Source: JABDIP01 sp965250245 (GTDB taxonomy: Bacteria; Pseudomonadota; Alphaproteobacteria; DSM-16000; Inquilinaceae). From it: a stretch of DNA of 64,000 bases. The translations under genes and the position numbers were made by a program. The stretch covers positions 1,178,001-1,242,000 of the forward strand of contig OZ252296.1 of the NCBI GenBank assembly GCA_965250245.1, written 5' to 3'. Positions 57,962-64,000 of this stretch are shown one piece after another (the stretch's first letter is position 1; the number at the start of each line of letters is the position of its first letter). The notes beneath the pieces are model-generated. The model ran no database searches and had not been told where the DNA came from. It saw only the letters and a program-made list of their open reading frames with translations.

Positions 57962-58801
57962 GTGACGGTGCAGACCGCCGACCAAGCCGCGCTGCAGCCT
58001 GCCGGTACCGGAGCCTCCGCGGAGGCGCTGCCGGTGGTCGAGGCCAGGAACCTGACCCTGGTCTACGAGACCGCGGATCAGCCGGTGACGGCGCTGGAGG
58101 ACATCGACCTGTCGATCCGGCGTGGCGAGTTCGTCTCGCTGATCGGGCCGTCCGGCTGCGGCAAGACCACGTTGATGCGGGTCGTTGCCGATCTGGTGCA
58201 GCCCACGGCCGGCACCATGACGGTCAACGGCGTGACGCCGGAACAGGCCCGCCTCAATCGCGCCTATGGCTACGTCTTCCAGGCGCCGGCGCTGTATCCC
58301 TGGCGCAACGTGCGGCGCAACGTGCAGCTGCCGCTGGAGATCATGGGCATGCCGGCGGCGGAGCGGGCCGAGCGCGCCGCCCGGTCGCTGGCCACGGTCG
58401 GGCTGGAGGGCTTCGAGCGCAAGTTCCCCTGGCAGCTTTCCGGCGGCATGCAGCAGCGCGTCTCGATCGCCCGGGCGCTGAGCTTCGAGCCCGATCTCCT
58501 GCTGATGGACGAGCCCTTCGGCGCGCTCGACGAGATCACCCGCGACAACCTCAACGTCCATCTGCTCGATCTGTGGAACCGGACCGGCGTGACCGTCATC
58601 TTCGTCACCCACTCGATTCCCGAGGCCGTCTTCCTCTCATCCAAGATCGTGGTCATGTCGCCGCGTCCCGGCCGGGTGCTGGAGGTGATCGACAGCAATT
58701 TGCCGGCCAAGCGCGATCTGGACATCCGTGAGACCGGCGCCTTCCAGAAGATCGCCCACGAGGTCCGCATCGCCCTGCGCAAGGGGCATTCCTATGATTA
58801 G
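57962..58801 (+). CDS. ABC transporter ATP-binding protein (NitT/TauT type, pyrimidine cluster)
   Basis: A 279-residue ATPase of the nitrate/sulfonate/taurine class. Walker A GPSGCGKTT, Q-loop YVFQAPALYPWRNV, signature LSGGMQQRVSIARAL, Walker B LLMDEPFGALDE, and switch FVTHSIPEAVFLS. It starts at GTG, with GGGGG nine bases upstream; a second GTG two codons on is also possible. It is 23 bp after the hydrolase gene and belongs with the two permeases and binding protein below. Imported substrate is probably a pyrimidine or its breakdown product because of the operon context. Confidence 0.9.
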   Translation: MTVQTADQAALQPAGTGASAEALPVVEARNLTLVYETADQPVTALEDIDLSIRRGEFVSLIGPSGCGKTTLMRVVADLVQPTAGTMTVNGVTPEQARLNRAYGYVFQAPALYPWRNVRRNVQLPLEIMGMPAAERAERAARSLATVGLEGFERKFPWQLSGGMQQRVSIARALSFEPDLLLMDEPFGALDEITRDNLNVHLLDLWNRTGVTVIFVTHSIPEAVFLSSKIVVMSPRPGRVLEVIDSNLPAKRDLDIRETGAFQKIAHEVRIALRKGHSYD

Positions 58802-58839
58802 GGGTGTTGGATTTCTGCGCTTCGCCTCCCCCAATCCTG

Positions 58840-58922
58840 CGTCGTCCCCGGGCTTGACCCGGGGACCCATGGTTCCGTCCCGACTGACAGGTGGGTCCCC
58901 GGGTCAAGCCCGGGGACGACGC
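58840..58922. repeat. Palindromic intergenic repeat, family B, copy 2
   Basis: Arms CGTCGTCCCCGGGCTTGACC and GGTCAAGCCCGGGGACGACG are perfect reverse complements of 20 bases, extended by GGGGACCCA / TGGGTCCCC. The element sits between the ATPase and the first permease gene, inside what should be one operon, so a hairpin is present on the transcript. Same family as the copy near 56.6 kb. Confidence 0.9.
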
Positions 58923-58963
58923 GGTGAGCGGGGCCGAGGCATTAGGGCGCGGGAGCGGCACCG

Positions 58964-59896
58964 ATGACCGCCACCGTATCCGCAGAGCCGGCGCCCACCG
59001 CGTTCCCAAGGCAGCTCTGGGATCGCATCAAGACCGGTCGCACGGCGCCGATCCTGGTCGTGCTCGCCTGCCTGATCGTGGTCTGGTACGCCGTCTCCAT
59101 CGTGCTCAACAAGGACCGCGTTGCCCGCCAGCTCGGCCGGGGCGGCGCGGAATACACCACGGCGGAGCTGATCGCCGGGACTTGGTCGATGGACCGGCCG
59201 GTGCTGCCCACCCCGGCCCAGGTCGCGGTCGAGCTCTGGGACACGACGGTCGGGAAGCCCGTCACCAGCAAGCGCAGCCTGGTGTTCCACGCCGGCGTCA
59301 CGCTCAGCTCCACCCTGGTCGGCTTCGTGATGGGCACGGCGCTCGGCATCCTGTTGGCGGTCGGCATCGTGCATGTGGCGACCCTCGACCGCTCGCTGAT
59401 GCCCTGGATCATCGCCTCGCAGACCATCCCGATCCTGGCGATCGCGCCGATGGTGGTCGTGGTGCTGGGCAATATCGGCTTCACCGGGGTGATACCGAAG
59501 GCGGTCATATCCGCCTATCTCAGCTTCTTCCCGGTCACCATCGGCATGGTGAAGGGGCTGCGCTCCCCGGACCCGTTGCAGCTCGACCTCATGCGCACCT
59601 ACAGCGCCAACCGCGCCCAAATCTTCGCCAAGCTGCGCTGGCCGGCCTCGATCGAGTTCCTGTTTCCCAGCCTGAAGGTCGCCATCGCGCTCTCCCTGGT
59701 CGGCGCCATCGTCGGCGAGCTGCCGACGGGCGCCCAGGCCGGCATCGGCGCCAAGCTGCTGCTCGGCTCCTATTACGGCCAGATGACCGCGCTCTGGGCC
59801 GCCCTGTTCATGGCGGCGTTCCTGGCCATGGCGGCGGTCGGCGCGGTGACGTTGGCCGAGCGCCTGCTGCACAAGGCACGGGGTGGGCAGCCATGA
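58964..59896 (+). CDS. ABC transporter permease 1 (pyrimidine cluster)
   Basis: A 310-residue BPD-type permease with about six helices. Distinctive are LPTPAQVAVELWDTTVG before the first helix of the core, SSTLVGFVMGTALGILLAVG, the loop PILAIAPMVVVVLGNIGFTGVIPKAVI, and the coupling helix EAA-like stretch LMRTYSANRAQIFAKLRWPASIEFLFPSLK. An early helix (APILVVLACLIVVWYAVSI) with a 45-residue periplasmic loop is present. It is coupled to the second permease (ATGA overlap). Both permeases differ in sequence, so a heterodimer is expected. Confidence 0.88.
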   Translation: MTATVSAEPAPTAFPRQLWDRIKTGRTAPILVVLACLIVVWYAVSIVLNKDRVARQLGRGGAEYTTAELIAGTWSMDRPVLPTPAQVAVELWDTTVGKPVTSKRSLVFHAGVTLSSTLVGFVMGTALGILLAVGIVHVATLDRSLMPWIIASQTIPILAIAPMVVVVLGNIGFTGVIPKAVISAYLSFFPVTIGMVKGLRSPDPLQLDLMRTYSANRAQIFAKLRWPASIEFLFPSLKVAIALSLVGAIVGELPTGAQAGIGAKLLLGSYYGQMTALWAALFMAAFLAMAAVGAVTLAERLLHKARGGQP

Positions 59897-60834
59897 GAGC
59901 CGGCCAGATCGGGTTCCTGGTCGCGCTGCCGTTGGCCCTGGGATTGGGCCTGGCTGTGCTGGTTCGGGTCTGGGCGGGCGACGCCGACGGTCAGGGGCTC
60001 GTTCTGCTCGCCCTCGCCTTGGTCATCGCGATCCTGTCCTGGTTTGTCATGGCCTATCTCGCGAAAGGCTCCTCCCGGGTCTCGAAGATCATGGTCCCGC
60101 TGCTGTTCGGCGGCCTGCTGCTCTACCTGTGGGAGGTGCTCACGGTCGGCTTCCGGGTGCCGCCGGTGCTGCTGCCTCCGCCGAGCATGATCGCGGAGTC
60201 GTTCCAGGCGAACCTGTTCACGCTCGGCATCGACTTCCACCAGACCTTCATCAAATCGGTGATCCCGGGCTTCCTGATGGGCTCCGGCGGCGGATTCCTG
60301 GTCGCGGTGGCGATCGACCGCTCTCCGTTCCTGCAGCGCGGGCTGCAGCCCCTGGGTGCTGCCATCAGCGCCATGCCGATCGTCGGCATCGCGCCGATCA
60401 TGGTGATGTGGTTCGGCTTCGACTGGCAGTCCAAGGCCGCCGTGGTCGTGGTGATGACCTTCTTCCCGATGCTGATCAATACACTGGCCGGGCTGCAGGC
60501 CTCCGGCGCCATGGAGCGGGACCTGATGCGCTCCTACGCCGCCAGCTATCCGCAGACGCTGATCAAGCTCAGGCTGCCGGGCGCCATGCCCTTCGTCTTC
60601 AACGCGCTGAAGCTGAACTCCACCCTGGCCCTGATCGGCGCCATCGTGGCGGAGTTCTTCGGCACGCCGATCCAGGGCATGGGCTTTCGTATCTCCACGG
60701 AAGTGGCGCGGCTGAACGTGGATTTCGTCTGGGCGACCATCGCGGTGGCGGCGCTGGCCGGCTCCGCGTCGTACGGCGCGCTAGCTTTGTTGGAGCGCGG
60801 GGTGACTTTCTGGCATCCTTCGCAGCGACAATGA
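59893..60834 (+). CDS. ABC transporter permease 2 (pyrimidine cluster)
   Basis: A 313-residue BPD-type permease. Two extra helices at the N-terminus (IGFLVALPLALGLGLAVLV, GLVLLALALVIAILSWFVM) precede the six-helix core, which has PPVLLPPPSMIAESFQ, IPGFLMGSGGGFLVAVAID, ISAMPIVGIAPIMVMWFGF and the coupling stretch RSYAASYPQTLIKLRLPGAMPFVFNALKL. ATG overlaps the stop of permease 1. The next gene (binding protein) follows after 71 bp. Part of the NitT/TauT/NMT1-type importer. Confidence 0.88.
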   Translation: MRAGQIGFLVALPLALGLGLAVLVRVWAGDADGQGLVLLALALVIAILSWFVMAYLAKGSSRVSKIMVPLLFGGLLLYLWEVLTVGFRVPPVLLPPPSMIAESFQANLFTLGIDFHQTFIKSVIPGFLMGSGGGFLVAVAIDRSPFLQRGLQPLGAAISAMPIVGIAPIMVMWFGFDWQSKAAVVVVMTFFPMLINTLAGLQASGAMERDLMRSYAASYPQTLIKLRLPGAMPFVFNALKLNSTLALIGAIVAEFFGTPIQGMGFRISTEVARLNVDFVWATIAVAALAGSASYGALALLERGVTFWHPSQRQ

Positions 60835-60905
60835 CCCCGACCGAGAAACGGGGGCCTTGAGGAAACGACAAGAAACGCAACACGCAAAACAGGTGAGGGT
60901 GAACA

Positions 60906-61910
60906 ATGAAGAACAAATTGACTCTGATGGCGGCGGGGGCCGCGATGCTTCTGGGCAGCACCGCCGCCCAGGCGCTTGACGAATTCACCATCCAGCTGAA
61001 ATGGGTGACCCAGGCGCAGTTTGCCGGGTACTTCGTGGCGCTGGAGAAGGGCTTCTACGAAGATGCCGGTCTCGATGTGACGATCAAGCCGGGCGGGCCC
61101 GACATCGCCCCGCCGCAGGTGATCGCCGCCGGCGGCGCCGATGTGGTCGTGGAATGGATGCCGGCCGCCCTGGCGGCGCGGGAGCGCGGCGTGCCGCTGG
61201 TCAACGTGGCGCAGTTCTTCAACCGCTCCGGCATGATGCTGACCTGCCTGAAGGCGAACGGCATCGCCACGCCGGCCGACTTCGAGGACAAGACGCTGGG
61301 CGTGTGGTTCTTCGGCAACGAGTACCCGTTCCTGTCCTGGATGAGCCAGCTCGGCCTTGAGACCACCGGCTCCGGCGCCGACGTAACGGTGCTGCGCCAG
61401 GGTTTCAACGTCGATCCGATCCTGGACGGACAGGCCGACTGCATCTCCACGATGATCTACAACGAGTATTGGCAGGTCATCGATGCCGGGGTGCAGGCCG
61501 ACGAGCTGATCACCTTCTTCTACGAGGATGAAGGCGTTGCGACCTTGGAGGATGGGCTCTACGCGCTCGAGGACAGCCTGGATGACCCGGCCTATGTCGA
61601 CAAGCTGTCGCGCTTCATCGCCGCCTCGATCCAGGGCTGGCAGTACGCCATCGACAATGTCGAGGAGGCGGCGGAAATCGTCGTCGAGGCCGATCCGGCC
61701 GGCGTCGCCACCATGGAGATCCAGTCCCGGCAGATGGGCGAGATCGCCAAGCTGATCCCGGGCTCCAGCAAGGGCCTCGGCTATCTTGAGCCGGCCGCCT
61801 ACGAGCGCACCGTCGGCGTGCTGATGTCCGGCGAGAGCGACCCGGTCATCACCGCGGTGCCGGAAGGCGCCTGGACCCACGACGCCTGGGAGAAGGCGAC
61901 CGGCATGTAG
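60906..61910 (+). CDS. ABC transporter substrate-binding protein, NMT1/THI5-like
   Basis: A 334-residue periplasmic protein with a 23-residue signal peptide ending TAAQA. The NMT1/THI5-like fold is clear: FTIQLKWVTQAQFAGYFVALEKGFYEDAGLDVTI at the start (in two motifs), then the GGPDIAPPQVIAAGGADVVVEW segment, VWFFGNEYPFLSWM, and LRQGFNVDPILDGQADCISTMIYNEYW. Relatives bind pyrimidine-like ligands such as HMP precursors, fitting an operon for uracil/thymine use. Short spacing from the permease and a terminator right after the stop make it the last gene of the operon. Confidence 0.9.
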   Translation: MKNKLTLMAAGAAMLLGSTAAQALDEFTIQLKWVTQAQFAGYFVALEKGFYEDAGLDVTIKPGGPDIAPPQVIAAGGADVVVEWMPAALAARERGVPLVNVAQFFNRSGMMLTCLKANGIATPADFEDKTLGVWFFGNEYPFLSWMSQLGLETTGSGADVTVLRQGFNVDPILDGQADCISTMIYNEYWQVIDAGVQADELITFFYEDEGVATLEDGLYALEDSLDDPAYVDKLSRFIAASIQGWQYAIDNVEEAAEIVVEADPAGVATMEIQSRQMGEIAKLIPGSSKGLGYLEPAAYERTVGVLMSGESDPVITAVPEGAWTHDAWEKATGM

Positions 61911-61940
61911 GGCCGGCCTGAGCATGACGAAGATGGGGAA

Positions 61941-61962
61941 GGGGGCCTGCGGCCCCCTTTTT
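61941..61962 (+). terminator. Rho-independent terminator of the pyrimidine operon
   Basis: Seven-base-pair stem GGGGGCC / GGCCCCC with loop TGC, followed by TTTTT, 30 bp after the stop of the binding-protein gene. Classical intrinsic terminator shape. Confidence 0.88.
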
Positions 61963-61984
61963 CTTGGCCGGGTGCCAAAGAGGA

Positions 61985-62010
61985 AGGGGAGCCTGCAAGC
62001 AGGCTCCCCT
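61985..62010. repeat. Perfect 12-bp-arm hairpin
   Basis: AGGGGAGCCTGC and its exact reverse complement GCAGGCTCCCCT separated by AA, 22 bp after the terminator. No T-tract follows on either strand, so it is not a second typical terminator, although it could back up the first. It does not match repeat families A, B or C. Confidence 0.75.
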
Positions 62011-62236
62011 GATGGCTGGCGTCCGCGCCCCTGATCCGGCGCCAGCCAGGTCCCTTCCGATGGTCTCCGCCCTTGGGGCCGCGACCATTGCCATCGCCGG
62101 TGCCTTTGCCTAAGACGAAGCGCCGGATGGCATCGCCTCCGCGTATCTCGCGAAAAGCGATAATAAATTTGAACTGGGCACAATCTGCCTACTCAGACTT
62201 AATGAAGTCCTAACGCCGCTGAGGGAGTGACGATCG

Positions 62237-63202
62237 ATGAAAGTCCTGGTGGCGGGCGGCGCCGGATACATCGGCGCGCATGCCTGCAAGGCGCTGTCCA
62301 AGGCCGGTTTCGAGCCGATCGCGTTGGACAATCTGTCGGCCGGGCACGCCGACGCGGTGCGCTGGGGCAAGCTGGTGCGATTCGATCTCTCCGACCATGC
62401 CGCCCTGCCGGCGCTAATCGCCGAGGAGGGCGTCGGCGCGGTGATGCATTTCGCCGCATCCCTGAATGTCGGCGAGTCGGTCGAGGTGCCGGCCAAGTAC
62501 TACGCCAACAACGTGGTCAACACCCTGGCGCTGCTGGACGCCATGCGCGAGACCGGGCTGGACACGATCGTCTTCTCCTCCAGCGCCGCCACCTATGGCA
62601 CGCCGGAGCGGGTGCCGATGCCGGAGGACCATCCGCAGCGGCCGATCAACCCCTATGGCGAGACCAAGCTGGCGGTGGAGCGGGCGCTGAAATGGTACGG
62701 CGAGGCCTATGGCCTGCGCTGGGCGGCACTGCGCTACTTCAACGCCGCCGGGGCCGATCCGGACGGCGAGATCGGCGAGGCCCATGACCCGGAATTCCAC
62801 CTGATCCCGCTGGTCCTGGAGGCCGGCCTGGGCAAGCGGCCGCCGGTCAAGGTCTTCGGCACCGATTATCCGACCCCGGACGGCACCGCGGTCCGCGACT
62901 ACGTGCATGTGACGGACCTGGCCGACGCCCATGTCCTGGCGCTGCAGCACCTGCTGGACGGCGGCGGCAGCATCGCCGCCAATCTGGGCACCGGGCGCGG
63001 CTATTCCGTGCGCCACGTGCTGGACGCCGCCGGCACGGCGCTGGGCGAGCCCGTGCCGTTCGAGAACGCGCCCCGCCGGGCCGGCGATCCGCCGGAACTG
63101 GTTGCCGATCCGTCGCTGGCCATGGACACCCTGCGGTGGTCACCCGCCCTGTCCGACCTGCCGACGATCCTGGAGACCGCCGTTCGCTGGCACCGCCGCT
63201 AG
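62237..63202 (+). CDS. galE: UDP-glucose 4-epimerase
   Basis: Interconverts UDP-glucose and UDP-galactose (or GlcNAc forms) for polysaccharide synthesis. The 321-residue short-chain dehydrogenase has the NAD motif GGAGYIGAH at 7-15, DNLSAGHADAV, the SSSAATYG segment at 114-121, the catalytic Tyr140 and Lys144 in NPYGETK, and RYFNAAGADPDGEIGE. The VRDYVHVTDLADAH motif is typical of GalE. The gene stands alone, with no exopolysaccharide genes next to it in the window. GAGGGAG precedes the ATG. Confidence 0.93.
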   Translation: MKVLVAGGAGYIGAHACKALSKAGFEPIALDNLSAGHADAVRWGKLVRFDLSDHAALPALIAEEGVGAVMHFAASLNVGESVEVPAKYYANNVVNTLALLDAMRETGLDTIVFSSSAATYGTPERVPMPEDHPQRPINPYGETKLAVERALKWYGEAYGLRWAALRYFNAAGADPDGEIGEAHDPEFHLIPLVLEAGLGKRPPVKVFGTDYPTPDGTAVRDYVHVTDLADAHVLALQHLLDGGGSIAANLGTGRGYSVRHVLDAAGTALGEPVPFENAPRRAGDPPELVADPSLAMDTLRWSPALSDLPTILETAVRWHRR

Positions 63203-63307
63203 GCCCGCATGGCGCCGGCCATCGGGCCGGCCGTAATCAGGATTCCTTAAGACCGGCATAGTATCCCCAATATCGACGCGGTCTCCGCGTCCTCCAGGAT
63301 CAGCCCA

Positions 63308-63964
63308 ATGCGCATACTGCACATCGAAAACGACAGTACGGCCGCCAAGGCCGCCGAAGCGATGCTCAACGGCGTCGTCGAGACCTATGACCGGACTTCG
63401 CTGGGCGAGAACGCCGTGAAGATGGCGGCGCTGGCGCATTACGACCTGATCCTGATGGAGATCCTGCTGCCGGACATCGATGGGCCGGAGGTGATCCGCC
63501 GTCTGCGGGCGAATCGTGTGCTGGCGCCGCTGGTGGTGGTGTCCTGGCTGGTCGATGATCGCGGTGTCTTCGACGCGGCGGCCTTCGGCGCCAATGACGC
63601 CCTGCCGAAACCGTTCACCCAGGACTCGCTGGTGGAATGCGTCCGCGCCGCGATCACCAAGTCCGGCCTCAGCTATCCGCAGCCGGCGGCGGATATGGGC
63701 GCCGACCGGCTGCCGGACGGCCAGGAGCGCCGCAAGCATCGCCGCTTCAAGACCGACCGGCCGGCCCGGATCACCCAGGGGCCGGGCATCGACTGCCGCA
63801 TCGTCGACCTGTCCCATGGCGGCGCCGGGATCCAGCTCCTGGCGGATCATTTCGACCTGCCGACCAGCTTCCAGATGGTGCTTGGGCAGGACACCCGGTA
63901 CACCTGCCGCGTCTGCTGGCGCCAGGGTCGGCGGCTCGGTGTGAAGTTTCTCGGCCGGGGCTGA
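63308..63964 (+). CDS. CtrA-like receiver domain fused to a PilZ domain
   Basis: A 218-residue two-domain protein. Residues 1-118 follow the CtrA receiver closely (MRILHIENDSTAAKAAEAML, then HYDLILMEILLPDIDG, RRLRANRVLAPLVVVS, ALPKPFTQDSLVE) but the phospho-acceptor is Glu51 instead of Asp and the acidic pair is Asn8-Asp9. Ser79 and Lys101 of the switch are kept. In place of the CtrA DNA-binding domain, residues about 139-218 form a PilZ domain with RRKHRR (Arg141/142 and Arg145/146) and DLSHGGAG (Asp167, Ser169, Gly172), the two c-di-GMP motifs. It would respond to c-di-GMP, not to phosphorylation. Gene ends 36 bases before the window edge. Confidence 0.85.
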   Translation: MRILHIENDSTAAKAAEAMLNGVVETYDRTSLGENAVKMAALAHYDLILMEILLPDIDGPEVIRRLRANRVLAPLVVVSWLVDDRGVFDAAAFGANDALPKPFTQDSLVECVRAAITKSGLSYPQPAADMGADRLPDGQERRKHRRFKTDRPARITQGPGIDCRIVDLSHGGAGIQLLADHFDLPTSFQMVLGQDTRYTCRVCWRQGRRLGVKFLGRG

Positions 63965-64000
63965 TCTCGCCGCAGGTCCAGTGGCCTAGGCGCCCAGCAG

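Larger units (their letters stand above)
61911..62236. other. 326-bp intergenic region
   Basis: Between the binding protein and galE genes, both on the plus strand. It holds the terminator and the hairpin listed separately, then about 150 bp without features, then an AT-rich stretch around 62158-62212 (ATAATAAATTTG) that should include the galE promoter, and a ribosome site GAGGGAG before galE. No coding frame or RNA gene recognised. Confidence 0.6.

Noticed and set aside
63214..63231. GCCGGCC-ATCG-GGCCGGC type hairpin after galE as a terminator
   Set aside because: Stable stem but no T-run on the plus strand, so I did not call it a terminator.

Overview
The window is about 64 kb of GC-rich chromosome, almost wall to wall with protein genes, with no rRNA, tRNA, insertion sequence, phage or CRISPR array that I could see. 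The gene families point to an alphaproteobacterium, probably of Rhodospirillales type: a CtrA-like receiver protein, a RutR-type regulator next to preT/preA, a liv operon carrying a small membrane protein typical of that class, XylFHG-type and NMT1/THI5-type transporters, and three families of palindromic intergenic repeats. The species cannot be named from this sequence alone.

Layout. (1) 1-2.7 kb: the 5' part of a fatty acid desaturase, a free-standing acyl carrier protein, a VOC protein and a Gfo/Idh/MocA dehydrogenase. (2) 2.7-12 kb: an amino-sugar and cell-wall recycling island. One minus-strand operon reads namZ-like, BadF-type kinase, SIS deaminase, nagA and the dehydrogenase. A second reads MFS transporter, anmK and a serine hydrolase. 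murQ lies between them on the plus strand. Together they can take MurNAc, anhydro-MurNAc and GlcNAc to fructose-6-phosphate, with every enzyme predicted to be cytosolic. (3) 12.1-16.1 kb: a Mn/Zn/Fe ABC importer, one of whose permeases carries a DtxR-like C-terminal domain. (4) 16.2-18.4 kb: an uncharacterised membrane protein and azlCD. (5) 18.9-25.6 kb: a DUF1302, DUF1329, YCF48-like and RND/MMPL quartet, probably an envelope lipid or hydrophobic-compound transport system.

(6) 25.8-38.4 kb: two unrecognised proteins, a sugar isomerase/epimerase, a second Gfo/Idh/MocA dehydrogenase, a hybrid-less sensor kinase, and xylB translationally coupled to a secreted di-heme protein and an FG-GAP/UnbV protein, followed by an M24-fold protein without metal ligands. 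(7) 38.4-42.4 kb: xylF-xylH-xylG and a small secreted protein that seems to start at CTG. (8) 42.8-48.5 kb: a complete branched-chain amino acid importer ending in a strong terminator. (9) 48.7-53.7 kb: glycogen phosphorylase, a lipoprotein, a ZntB/CorA-like transporter and a RutR-like repressor. (10) 53.8-61.9 kb: reductive pyrimidine catabolism (preT, preA, an M20 amidohydrolase) with its own ABC importer, preceded by a clear RutR-type operator; dihydropyrimidinase is absent. (11) 62.2-64 kb: galE and a CtrA-like receiver fused to a PilZ domain, with Glu at the phospho-acceptor position 51.

The observations I rate highest are the all-cytosolic muropeptide island with a signal-less NamZ homologue, the CtrA-receiver/PilZ fusion with a natural D51E, and the permease-DtxR fusion paired with inverted repeats at its own operon promoter.
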